Below, one piece after another: positions 32,601 to 41,029 of a DNA stretch of 64,000 nucleotides; the first letter of the stretch is position 1, and every line of letters starts with the position of its first letter. Both the position numbers and the translations under genes were made by a program. The stretch is taken from contig OY540810.1 in NCBI GenBank assembly GCA_961205875.1, positions 1,240,001 through 1,304,000 on the forward strand. Direction: 5' to 3'. The notes beneath the pieces were generated by a model that was not told where the DNA came from, did not search any database, and saw only the letters and a program-made list of their open reading frames with translations. This DNA is from Sialis fuliginosa (taxonomy: Eukaryota; Arthropoda; Insecta; Megaloptera; Sialidae).

Positions 32601-35600
32601 ATCATTAAAACTGGTTAAATATTTTGATTTTTAGTTATACCTCGTAGATCTAATTAAGATCTATAATTTGAGACAAAAACTAGCACAGTAGCTGCTCTAA
32701 GTGTCGAGATATACTGATTTTAAATTTACGCTAACGCGCAAACCGATTTCTGCACGTTACATCAAGTTTCTGAAATAACTGTAGATGGGGGGAGGGGTCA
32801 AAAGTTAACATTAGATATAGAAAATCACGTAAATAATACATCAAATAAACCAATAAATGAATCTTCAGTTTGTCTTCGGAATGTTGAATTCACCATCCGT
32901 TATCGCTCATCAAAGCTGGCTGTGATATGATTCTACAAATAAACATTCCACATCCAGCTGACGAGCGACACCGAGACGAAACGCTTCTTCAGAACACGCA
33001 GACAGTAACGTGTAACCCAACTCGTCAAAATGGCTGTGATATGTGTCTATAATAAACATTTCGCACCCATTTAGACGACTGGGGTACAGTTAAATTGCTG
33101 TAGAACACTAAAAAGTTAACATATATCATGGTAACAAACACACAAATTAGTTACAGATAGGTCAAATACATAACCCAAATCCGATGCGGTTCTCTTGAAG
33201 TTTGAACTTCGACCAAGCTCATCAAAGTGGCTGTGATACGAATACAACATTACATTTCACATCCAGTTTGATGAGATGGGCAAAGCAATAGCAGCAGTCT
33301 GACCAACACGATGATGTTAAGTTCTTGCGTAGTCACTTTTGCATTAATAATAATTATAGGCGATATATTATGTTATAATTATCGATGATAGCCAATAACA
33401 TTTTGCTCATCAAAGCTGGCTGTGATAGAAATAAAAAATACCTACGACAGCCAGATCGGATGGCAAAATATTACCGAGTTAACATAAACTATTTGTTGTC
33501 GTTTTAAACATGGTGCACCATTGCAGATGTATCAGACCGCTCCATGAAAGACAAGGTAGTGAGACGAGTAGGGAAGACATCTCACTACCCATGTCTTTCA
33601 CAAAGAAACCCGAAATTGTGTACACAAATATTATTAAATTGTTAACAATTACAAAAACAATATAAATTATTTATTATATATTATTATAAAACAATATGTG
33701 GTTTTTTTAAGAACCTTAAGTATCTATAGGATGACCACTCTTACTTGGGAAGAAATTTCCCAATTTTCCAGATGAATTTTTACGTTTTCCCATGTTTAGG
33801 TGAAGTTAGGATAGGTTATATTTAAAAAAAAAAACGAAAAATTCGTAGTTTTCACTTTTTATAAGTGAAATAAATTACCTGAATCTTTCACGAAATTAAT
33901 TATGTATAAATAAAAATATTATCATCAATAACAAATCACAAAATAAATTAATATTAACATTGTTTAAATAAAAACCATTGATGTGTTCAACAATCGAACC
34001 AAAGAACAACATGAAGTGCGTCGCACTTCTGATTGGTTAGAGAACTAAAAATAGATCACGTGATACAACAGAATTGTTTGTTGACAATAGAACTTTTTTG
34101 AAAATTTTACACGTTTTCTTCTAAACTTTATTCATTTGCGGAAATTTCTATGAAATAAACGGAATTATTTTTACATTGTTACAAGTGGCGACCCTGATTA
34201 ATGAATAAATACACATAATTTTTTGTCAACAATGAAGTCGAGTTAAAAAACAATTGTTGACAAAATTTGCTGATACCATTGTGCAAAAATATAAAAACAT
34301 GTAACTTACATTAATAGCATTAGGAACAATATCATCTTTAGAATCAGCATGCGTCAATTGGAGCACCATCGGACAGACACGCTTCTCTACGTCGTAGTTA
34401 GAGACCAGGTTATGTTTCATCAGTATCAGCAATGCGACTTGTGCCGTCTTTCGTACCTGGGGGTCTGCGTCGGCAAGGCAGAGCGCTACAAGCGGTAACA
34501 GCTGTTCCGAGGCAACTGACGCTACGGAAGGGACGCGCGAGTCCGCACAGACCATTGCCATGTGAGGTATTTGATCTAGGATTTCAGAACGGACTACCGA
34601 TTCTGAAAAAACAAAAAAAAAACTACTATAAAACTCAAATTCAACCCTTTGGACGCGAAAATTGAAAAAAGTCGATTTGATTTTTTTTCTTTCCGTGCAA
34701 AAATTGTAACTTTAATTAATATTTTAGCTATACAGAAAGTTATGTGCAAAGAATTAAAATTTAATTCACACGTTTTGACATCGACTAACAGGGAAATCTG
34801 TAGGGGTGACACATCACTTTTTAGGCGTTTTAACAAACCTTTAATGATGATGTCAGTTTTTATAATTCTCCTATAAACAAATTAGTTTTTTAGTTGAAAG
34901 CTTGTTTCACTTTTACCCCATTTTTTTGGTGTTTCATATTTACCCCGCTCGACCCTACTTACTTTTTTTCGAAAATAAATATGAAAAGTTACATATCGTT
35001 GTAAAGTAGAGTAAAAAAAAACACGTTCAAATATGCTATAGCCAACTTAGTGGCCCATAAGAAAAACTACATTTAGGGCTAGTAACTTGAAAACTAAAAG
35101 TGACATAAAAATTCTAAATACACCAATCAATTCTACACAAAAAGTGCTTTCAGAAACCGCAAACGAAAAATTGCCTATCTACTTTGACAAAAAAGTTACA
35201 GCCATTTAAAGAATTTCCTAATTTTCAGATTTTTGGGTATACCGCCTAAACCAAGCTTGTCCACATCCGGCCCTCGAGGATCCTTGGTTTATTTTATTTT
35301 TCCTAATTTAACTCTTTATTTATTCAATAAAATTAGAAATTGAAATTGACGAGATCAAAAAAAAAAGTCGTCAGTTTTATATTCTGGCCTGCGGCCCTTA
35401 GTAAATTAAATTAAATAAAATTTCTGCTATGCGGCCCAGAAGGTTCAAAAGGTTGGACAAATGGACACCTATGGCCACATAGAATTATTAATATTTATTG
35501 ATGTAGCAATACCCACCCCTTCTTTACAAATAATACATCTCATTTAACCGAATCTGTACCGGCCGCGGGTTGGCCAGCCCTGATTTAGGAAATCCCCATG

Positions 35601-38600
35601 CGTTCCACGCCTACCTTGGATATAACCCAGAAGCCGAGAACCCACCACAAGATAAACCAGGGCGCGAAAACCAAAGCACCCACAAACCCACAATTCACGT
35701 GCATTTGTTGTAAATTGCAAATCCAATAATATGCAAATCAACAGGCTACAGGCAACAACAAACGGTACTGTCCCCTCCCTCCGTCCCTACCCCTCCCCCC
35801 CCTTCCACCAGAACAACTTGTGGCGACAATAATAATAATATCAACAAATTCACTCAATGCAATCTAGATAATCAACCAGCGACGTATTTACAAAACACCG
35901 GGAATAATAATCAAATTAAAACTAGTTACACATCAAATATATAACACCTTCTCACCCTCTCTGCCCCCCCCCCTTCCCCCACTCCAATCACTAACCGCCA
36001 TTACACACAGTTTAATATCTATACTCTATTTCGGTAAAATGCACGATTCGTACCGTCAAAACCTCGGCAACCACTGCATTCTTAAGGGGGTATTCTGGTC
36101 TAGAAATTTGAAAAAATCAATTTTTTTTTTGCATATTTTCAAAGTTTAGACCCTTAAGAATATGTCCTTAAATGGATTTTTCAAAATTCGAATTATTTTC
36201 GGAGATACAGTGGATTTTGTGACGTAGCATCTAAGCCGGCCGAGTGGAACGAATCACACAATAAACGCGTTTTTCTCGAAACTACTTTTTTTGAAGTGGT
36301 TGACATGATATCTCAAGTTGTACCCCACCGATTCCTTTGAAATTTGGTGGAAATCTTTTTTATATATCTCTCTATCGCGTCTGCCTTGGATTTTAAAAAA
36401 TTTCAATTTGGAGTATTTTTAAAAAATTCGAAAAGATCAAAAAAAAAGGTAAAAAAAAATTTTTTTTTCATGTCGACGCCATTTTGTGATTTTTTTTTTT
36501 TGGTTAAGGTCAATACGATTTACAAATTTTTTTGTTTCAGATCACTACAAGGGCTGGAATCATGTCAACCAGGGTGCACCGTTTTTTTTGTAGCCCCCAC
36601 TTGTCGAATTTTTGATTATTTTTTTACAATTTTTTTTTTATGTTCTTAAAATGTCAATAAATATCATACCAAAAAATGGATACTAAAAATGTTTTTCATT
36701 TTTTTTTTAATGTTAGTTTGAAAAATGCCTAATATTTTGGCTTCTAGACCAGAATACCCCCTTAAATTAAGGGGGCAGACCCAGTTAGAATTTTGAAAAA
36801 ATTCACGTTTTTTTTGCATTTTCTCAAAGTAGAATATTTCAAAAGTATTCTCTGAAAATTTCAGACAAATGTCCTGTCCATAGACGATTCAGTGTAAGTT
36901 CCAAAATAAATTTTTTATCTGCATGCAAATCGTACTCAAAAACTTTAAACGCGTTTTTCTCGAAACCATGTTTGTGATCACTGTAACTTGAGAACGGCTT
37001 TGCGGATCGGTTTGAAATTTTTCTCACTTATTCTATACATAATTGTCCTCCGGATGAACGAAGGATTTTTTTTGACGATTATTACTTTTTTATAGCCGAA
37101 AATGCGAGTGAAATTTTAGTCGCATAAAGAATTTTGACTTTCAATATCCGCCATTATGTGAAAATTCAAAATTTTTTAAATCCCTTCGATCATCCGGAGC
37201 ATTATGTCATTAGCTAATGATCCCTTATGTTTTTTTTTTATTTCAGATGATCTAGTGACGAGCAGCAGTGATCACGGCAAAACACTTTTTTTAAATAAAT
37301 GCTGCCAAATGTACCTCATAAAATCCATAGCATTTACATTACTATACATTTGTTACCACTGCTTTAAAATATCGAGAAATTTCATTACAATTCTACACCT
37401 AGTAGATAGCGTTAGCTGGGAGCTTATTTGCTTTTGCATTCAAGCAAATTCTTTATAATACGTAATAGGGTCTATTTTTAATGGTAGTCCATTTCTGAAT
37501 ATTAATCTATATACATTTAACTGTCTTACAGCGTGATTTGATGACCATCGGCCAATAGGTGTCAAAATGGTGGACATTTAAACTAATTATTAGTATAATT
37601 TATTTATTAATTATTATATTATCATAGCAACTGCTTTACATTGATTTCAAATTTGACGATTCTTTTGTGTCGTAGTACTTATCATTAGCAAGTGTCCATC
37701 ACTGCGTGCTCATTACTGGTTTTGCTTACTTACTGGAGAAAATACATAAACAAAATAAAAGGCTATAATTTAAAAAACAAACTATCTTTGCGGACTTAAA
37801 AAATTGATAAAATAAAAAGTTACTTGTTTTATTAGTAACATGAGTTCATGAAAATTACAAAAAAACCAGGCCCATTAGTCTAAAAATTCGAAAACTTGCT
37901 CTTATACCGGCCATAACTGGTGCCTTTACCTTACTCTCTTTCAGCATATTTATTTAATTAATTATAATAATTGAAAAAGAAAAAAATAATTATATCATAA
38001 AATTAGCTACAGATTTTTAAACAGTTCAAATTAAAATCAAAACAATCTGAGAGAAAAAACACGTCCGATCGAGTGTGCGATGATGGGGGAAGGGGGGGGG
38101 GGTATTCCGGTACCGGCTTCCGGCGTGCTGCCGACAACCAGCACGTGGCCGACCGGAAACGGGTCCCGCAGCCAATAAACATGGACTGAAATAGAACTTG
38201 TTCCGTTTCAACATGTAACCATGTTTTACTACTATTAAAGGGCACCTTCCCCGATTATATGTACTTTTTGTTCAGCGGTTGTAAACATTTTTACCTTCTC
38301 GTATCTCGTTTTTAAATTGAAACAGCTATTTTATAAAACTGGCTTAAGGGGGCAGACCCAGTTAGAATTATGAAAAAAATCCATTTTTTGCATTTTCTCA
38401 AAGTAGAATATTTCAAAAGTATTCTCTGAAAATTTCAGACAAATGTCCTGTCCATAGACCATTCAGTGTAAGTTCCAAAATAAATTTTTTATCTGCATGC
38501 AAATCGTACTCAAAACTTTAAATGCGTTTTTCTCGAAACCATGTTTGCGATCACTGTAACTTAAGAACGGCTTTGCCGATTGGTTTGAAATTTTTCTCAC

Positions 38601-39274
38601 TTATTCTATACATGATGAACAAAAGATTTTTTTTGGACGATTATTATTTTTTTTCTAGCCGAAAATGCGAATGAAATTTTAGTCAAATAAAGAACTTTGA
38701 CTTTCAATATCTGCCATTTTGTGAAAATTCAAAATTTTTCAAATCCTTTCGTTCATCCGGAGCATTATGTCGTTATTATAAATAATTATATAAACCTGCG
38801 AAAAAAATTCCCAACCAAAAACTGTGAACAACGAGCTTTGATTGGTTGATTCATGAAATTTCTGATGGAATGTACCAGAAATTTAAAGAATATCATTTTT
38901 TAAGTATGTAAGGAAGTGAGAAAGAGAGTAAATTAGTGTTCTGGCAGAAACGCTTAACATGAAGTGAACATAAAAGTTCTTTGGTTAGCCTGGTCACATT
39001 CTTTTAATTTCTGGTGGTACATTCCACCAGAAATTCCATGAATCAACCAATCAAAGCTCGTTGTTCCGTTTTTTGGTCAGACGTGAACGCTCCCAATGAC
39101 TTCCCCTTTAGTGTTCTCACACTATTAGTTTGAGAACCGCTGTAAGTGGTATATAATTTACCTGTATCGTGTGCAACTGTGTATATCACGTTCATAAGAG
39201 CTGGAATATCCGGAGCCAGGGCGTTTGGCGGTGTCTCCCGGATTACCTGGACCATCACTCGACCTACCATTTGT
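26497..39274 (-). CDS. PPP4R1: Protein phosphatase 4 regulatory subunit 1, ten exons, 5' incomplete
   Basis: HEAT-repeat scaffold that binds the PP4 catalytic subunit. The exons on the - strand, 5' to 3', are 39274-39162, 34602-34310, 32211-32044, 31980-31694, 30868-30177, 29630-29392, 28225-28070, 28008-27787, 26999-26729 and 26633-26497. All junctions are GT-AG and in phase, giving 858 residues and TAG at 26497-26499. HEAT repeats fill exons 1-4, then an acidic low-complexity insert (exon 5), then C-terminal HEAT repeats (QWKVRRTVA, DLDEVRIGILK, WTRRQAFV). This two-block layout is that of PPP4R1 (human 950 residues). About 70-90 N-terminal residues are missing, so the first exon or exons lie further right or were not recognisable. 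The introns host the miR-71/2/13 cluster and many MITEs. Confidence 0.93.
26729..26999 (-). CDS. PPP4R1: PPP4R1 exon: C-terminal HEAT repeats
   Basis: The acceptor is ATTCCAG and the donor is GTAAGT. It encodes KKWTRRQAFVTACARL, LMPHLLDLCWDPVANVRLGL and RAIINDVMNH. It is strikingly GC-rich for this window. Phase is 0 in and 1 out. Confidence 0.92.
27243..27515. mobile_element. Palindromic MITE in a PPP4R1 intron, relative at 38821-39065
   Basis: Left CTTTGATTGGTTGATTCATG and ATTTCTGGTGGAATGTACCA recur inverted at the right end, with a second internal inverted block (AAGTGAGAAA / TTTCTCACTT). The copy at 38821-39065 has the same ends. Sequence beyond the left end (GGGAGCGTTCACGTCTGACC near 27123) also recurs inverted near 39095, so the complete element may be longer. 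Confidence 0.78.
27787..28008 (-). CDS. PPP4R1: PPP4R1 exon: HEAT repeats
   Basis: The acceptor is CGTTTCAG and the donor is GTGAGT. It encodes QYLPRLNEFLVNDAELNWRF, EQLEESVTLWSPKDV and IALQLLDDKIAAVRNNA. Phase is 0 in and 0 out. Confidence 0.92.
28070..28225 (-). CDS. PPP4R1: PPP4R1 exon: HEAT repeat with DLDEVRIGILK
   Basis: The acceptor is TTACAG and the donor is GTAAGC. It encodes VRRTVAVSLHKIAAILGEQL and IKDLDEVRIGILKYMAKFF, closely matching the conserved PPP4R1 core. The intron to the next exon is only 61 bases. Confidence 0.93.
28230..29290. repeat. Degenerate tandem repeat of about 160-195 bp in a PPP4R1 intron
   Basis: Six units each contain AATAATGCTTACTAGACGGC (or a variant), TTTTCTTTGTATCGGTTTAA and GAATTAGGTTAGAAAA. 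Spacing varies because of indels. The first unit lies right at the splice acceptor of the 28070-28225 exon. Confidence 0.82.
29392..29630 (-). CDS. PPP4R1: PPP4R1 exon: VPQCLLDHYVSM region
   Basis: The acceptor is TTTTCAG and the donor is GTTAGG, a weak but valid GT site. It encodes IVPQCLLDHYVSMTSSV, FSFPAVALTLGRDNWEMLR and NFQWK. Phase is 1 in and 0 out. It is strongly alike to the family's VPQALLDQY and ALTLGR motifs. Confidence 0.92.
30177..30868 (-). CDS. PPP4R1: PPP4R1 exon: acidic low-complexity linker
   Basis: The acceptor is TATTCCAG and the donor is GTGAGT. It has about 230 residues, mostly disordered: DDDDDENDD, SSSGNNST and DKKEEETDQ, with YQYWYISPDMPLDDDI near the end, which resembles the FHFW-P-EIDLDI segment of vertebrate PPP4R1. 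It links the N- and C-terminal HEAT blocks. Phase is 2 in and 1 out. Confidence 0.88.
31694..31980 (-). CDS. PPP4R1: PPP4R1 exon: HEAT repeats
   Basis: The acceptor is TTTCAG and the donor is GTGAGT. It encodes LPRFLELCSDDIWYVRKACA and DDESRWVRTSAFQVLGPFIS, matching the PPP4R1 signature very closely. Phase is 0 in and 2 out. The upstream intron is 63 bases. Confidence 0.94.
32044..32211 (-). CDS. PPP4R1: PPP4R1 exon: HEAT repeats
   Basis: The acceptor is GTTTCAG and the donor is GTAAGT. It encodes LMSKMVSLLGQEATERLFLQ and LSIRKMCASSIAEFCAVG. It is 168 bases, phase 0 in and 0 out. It is the exon immediately downstream of the microRNA-bearing intron. Confidence 0.93.
32320..32392 (-). ncRNA. 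mir-2: pre-miR-2 (third copy, last in the cluster)
   Basis: The mature 3' arm is 32349-32327 on the - strand (23 nt, begins UAUCACAGCCAGC, ends GAUGAGC), identical as far as I recall to fly miR-2a. The opposite arm (about 32366-32389) reads CUCUUCAACUGGUUGUGAAA and pairs well. The separation from the other hairpins (about 550 bases) is the largest in the cluster. Confidence 0.93.
32898..32972 (-). ncRNA. mir-2: pre-miR-2 (second copy)
   Basis: The mature 3' arm is 32927-32905 on the - strand with the same 23 bases as the other miR-2 copies. The 5' arm near 32943-32966 reads GCUCGUCAGCUGGAUGUGGA and forms an imperfect stem with it. Confidence 0.93.
33013..33085 (-). ncRNA. mir-13b: pre-miR-13b
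   Basis: The mature 3' arm is 33041-33020 on the - strand (22 nt): UAUCACAGCCAUUUUGACGA plus two more bases, matching fly miR-13b. The 5' arm near 33057-33083 (GUCGUCUAAAUGGGUGCGAA) pairs with it. Confidence 0.94.
33211..33283 (-). ncRNA. pre-miR-13a-like (miR-2 family)
   Basis: The mature 3' arm is 33238-33217 on the - strand, 22 nt, beginning UAUCACAGCCACUUUGAUGA. It has the family 5' end but differs from both miR-2 (CAGC) and miR-13b (CAUU) at positions 11 onward. By position it corresponds to the miR-13a or miR-2c slot in other insects. The 5' arm near 33253-33280 includes CUCAUCAAACUGGAUGUGAA. Confidence 0.9.
33398..33474 (-). ncRNA. mir-2: pre-miR-2 (first copy)
   Basis: The mature 3' arm is 33427-33405 on the - strand and is identical to the other two miR-2 copies. 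The 5' arm (about 33445-33470) reads UUGCCAUCCGAUCUGGCUGU; the lower stem UUUUGC / GCAAAA is well paired. Confidence 0.93.
33535..33610 (-). ncRNA. mir-71: pre-miR-71
   Basis: The mature 5' arm is 33600-33578 on the - strand (begins UGAAAGACAUGGGUAGUGAG). The 3' arm at 33564-33544 begins UCUCACUACCUUGUCUUUCA, also as in known miR-71. The two arms form a near-complete duplex with a short loop. It is the first hairpin of the cluster. Confidence 0.96.
34310..34602 (-). CDS. PPP4R1: PPP4R1 exon: HEAT repeats
   Basis: The acceptor is TTTTTCAG and the donor is GTAAGT. It encodes VVRSEILDQIPHMAMVCADS, LCLADADPQVRKTAQVALL and DVEKRVCPMVLQLTHADSKD. Phase is 1 in and 0 out. It lies immediately upstream of the miRNA-bearing intron. 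Confidence 0.94.
35256..35600. repeat. hAT-like repeat fragments (CGGCCC ... GGGCCGC)
   Basis: CTTGTCCACATCCGGCCCTC near 35265 and GGTTCAAAAGGTTGGACAAA near 35443 are partly inverse. A further fragment at 35560-35585 (GGCCGCGGGTTGGCCAGCCC) has a counterpart at 61490-61512. These resemble the ends of insect hAT MITEs. Boundaries and target duplications were not found. Confidence 0.45.
36086..36761. mobile_element. TTAA-flanked MITE, GGGGGTATTCTGGTCTAGAA termini
   Basis: It is 676 bp. The left end GGGGGTATTCTGGTCTAGAA has its exact inverse at the right end. TTAA flanks both sides (36082-36085, 36762-36765). It lies in the PPP4R1 intron. The internal block CGCGTTTTTCTCGAAAC is shared with the neighbouring GGGGGCAGACC family, suggesting common ancestry. 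Confidence 0.88.
36771..37235. mobile_element. GGGGGCAGACCCAG family element, left part only
   Basis: TTAA (36767-36770) is followed by GGGGGCAGACCCAGTTAGAA. The body matches 38348-38780 and 51556-52178. The only right end seen in the window is at 52160-52178 (CCCCAACTGGGTCTGCCTCC then TTAA), so this copy is truncated near 37235. Confidence 0.78.
37490..37935. mobile_element. CACCAGT-family MITE, reverse-oriented copy
   Basis: It shares TGTCTTACAGCGTGATTTGA, AATAGGTGTCAAAATGGTGG and GCCATAACTGGTGCC with copies at 46888-47405, 50578-51062, 54985-55515 and 58737-59303. It lies in the PPP4R1 intron at 34603-39161. Confidence 0.7.
38348..38780. mobile_element. GGGGGCAGACCCAG family element, second partial copy
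   Basis: TTAA at 38344-38347 precedes GGGGGCAGACCCAGTTAGAA. It is close to 36771-37200 by eye. It ends near CGGAGCATTATGTCGTTAT without the right terminal repeat. Confidence 0.78.
38821..39065. mobile_element. Palindromic MITE, relative of 27243-27515
   Basis: The ends AACAACGAGCTTTGATTGG and the inverse CCAATCAAAGCTCGTTGTT match over the terminal 50 bases or so. It lies just 3' of the first PPP4R1 exon found here (- strand sense). Confidence 0.82.
39162..39274 (-). CDS. PPP4R1: PPP4R1 first exon found in the window
   Basis: The acceptor is TTACAG and the donor is GTAAAT. It encodes QMVGRVMVQVIRETPPNALA and ALMNVIYTVAHDT. QMV matches the family's RQMVARSLLD start of the HEAT region. Because it begins with an acceptor, at least one 5' exon must exist to the right. 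Confidence 0.82.
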
Positions 39275-39366
39275 CTGTAACAAATTAAAATATAATTATT
39301 AGTATATTAAATTTCAATTAATCAACAATAATTTAGTTTTATATGAAAAAAAAATGTTACAAGGAG

Positions 39367-39518
39367 ATAGTAGCTAACTTTTCGGGCTGTTGTCCACGTT
39401 GTCGTATTTTGGAAACTGGTTTCAGAATCACTTCTGAAGAAGACTCCGACATGAGAGTCGAAACGTCAAGTGTAAAAATACGACAACGTGGACAACAGCC
39501 CGAAAAGTTAGCTACTAT
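39367..39518. repeat. Foldback with 43-base arms and a hammerhead-like core in the loop
   Basis: Arms 39367-39410 and 39475-39518 are inverse complements (TAGTAGCTAACTTTTCGGGC and onward). The loop contains CTGAAGA (39434-39440), a GACTC/GAGTC stem and GAAA (39460-39463). That order is the catalytic core of hammerhead ribozymes (CUGANGA, stem II, GAAA). Stems I and III could not be convincingly drawn. A second locus with the same layout is at 44831-44967. Confidence 0.6.
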
Positions 39519-39594
39519 GGACAACGGCCACGAAAATCTACAGAAGAAAATGTTACGAGGAGAGTTTAGAATTGAATAACATTAAAAGAAACTT

Positions 39595-40100
39595 AAATAT
39601 CGGTATGGAGAACTATACATGACTTCCATGTTCTTTCTATCTTCTTAAATAATTTTTTAAAATATTTTATTTATATAACCTACTACTATGAATATAAATT
39701 TCGTAAAACATAAAAAAACATATATGTTTACAACGATTACAGCTGTTATTGCCATTTGTATATAAATATTAGTTTTCTTATGTCCTAATGTCAAAAACAT
39801 AATACAAATTCGTAGAACAACAATTTGAATTTAGTTGCATTTGTTTCCAAGGCAACATACATTATTAATTAGTATTTAAAATTAAAATTTTGAGTGTTTT
39901 TCACCCCTTCAATGGCTGTTATTTAGGCACGTACAAATAATAAATGTTCCTTAGGTTCAATTGAACTACAAATGTACCAAGTCTTATAAAAATTAGTGAG
40001 ATAATACTCGCAATGTTCACTTTTTAGACAAAATTTCGAATATTTCCAAAACCCCTAATCCGATTAGCACCAAAATCAATAGGTCTGGAGTACTCACTGA
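39595..40100. repeat. Dispersed repeat, second copy at 63237-63770
   Basis: Long direct match in the same orientation: CATGACTTCCATGTTCTTTC, AACATAATACAAATTCGTAG, TTTCACCCCTTCAATGGCTG and ATCAATAGGTCTGGAGTACT occur in the same order at both places. The class is unknown. Confidence 0.85.
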
Positions 40101-40729
40101 TAAAAAAAAATTAAAAAAAAAAATTAATCACTCGAAGTTGAACCGAAAATTGAAAAACTGTTATTATTTTCAGAACGATAATAGGAAAAACCGATATATA
40201 TATTTTTTTACTCGAACGAAAACCAAAACGAAAAAAATAACGGTTCGAAGCCCAAAAAATAATTAAATTTAACAGTTTTTAAACATAATTTAATTTTTTT
40301 CTCTCTAAAAAAAGTTTTTTAATTGGCTATGCACCGATATCAAAAACGATTAAATTTAATTTTTATATATTTTTCAGTTTTTAGGGTTTTTTTGAAGTTG
40401 GTTATATTTTTTCTTTTTTTCCGTAATCTATGGTCAAATTTAGATAAAAATTATATGTGACCTCCTCGAGAGTATACTCTTTCAAACAAACAAAAAAAAA
40501 TCAAAACATACATACAAAAAAAATTTTTTTCAGTCAGTAAAAAAAAACAAGTAAAAAGAAGTCAAATCATAAACTAAATAACTTTTAAAAAATAAACTAA
40601 TTTTTCCCACATTTCAAAGAAAATTAAAAAAAAACCGCAATTTCAAATTTCCCGCCAAATTCCAGAACCACGCCTACCAACATCCGAGTTAAATTTCCAT
40701 GAAAATCCCTTAAAACAACATCCGCCGTT

Positions 40730-40990
40730 TTCCAGACAGTCAGCGAGCGCGGCCAGCCATGTTTTCGCGGTGGGCGTGTTTTAGCAATACCGCGGACCAA
40801 TCGAATCACGGACTGCCCCCACCACTATCGCGAAAAACCGGCTCAGTAAGTTCGCGAAACTGTCTCAATCACATGGGGTTCACTCTGTTCGAGATGCGTC
40901 ACTATTGGTTTTTAAAATGGGCGATTAGTCACTCGCGAAACTGCTTCATTTGTTTCTGAGAACATATCGACAAAATGGCCGCACAAATTA
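40730..40990. promoter_or_regulatory. CpG-rich patch with three TCGCGA sites, candidate promoter
   Basis: This patch is GC- and CpG-rich against a very AT-rich background. TCGCGA occurs near 40828, 40851 and 40933, and CCAAT near 40798. A strong + strand donor (TCAGTAAGTT) lies at about 40846. It lies 1.5 kb upstream of the first PPP4R1 exon found and could be its promoter or a bidirectional one. No start codon with family similarity was found. Confidence 0.3.
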
Positions 40991-41029
40991 CGCGTTATTT
41001 CAAGATTTTAAAACAAAATTATTTTTACG

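Larger units (their letters stand above)
32320..33610 (-). ncRNA. miR-71/miR-2/miR-13 microRNA cluster in a PPP4R1 intron
   Basis: Six hairpins are transcribed from the - strand, in the same sense as PPP4R1, within its 2.1 kb intron 32212-34309. The 5' to 3' order is miR-71, miR-2, miR-13a-like, miR-13b, miR-2, miR-2. Five share the miR-2/13 family 5' end UAUCACAGCC on the 3' arm; miR-71 is on the 5' arm of its hairpin. The set and order match the conserved insect cluster as I know it. Host-intron processing is the likely source of the primary transcript; an internal promoter cannot be excluded. Confidence 0.95.
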
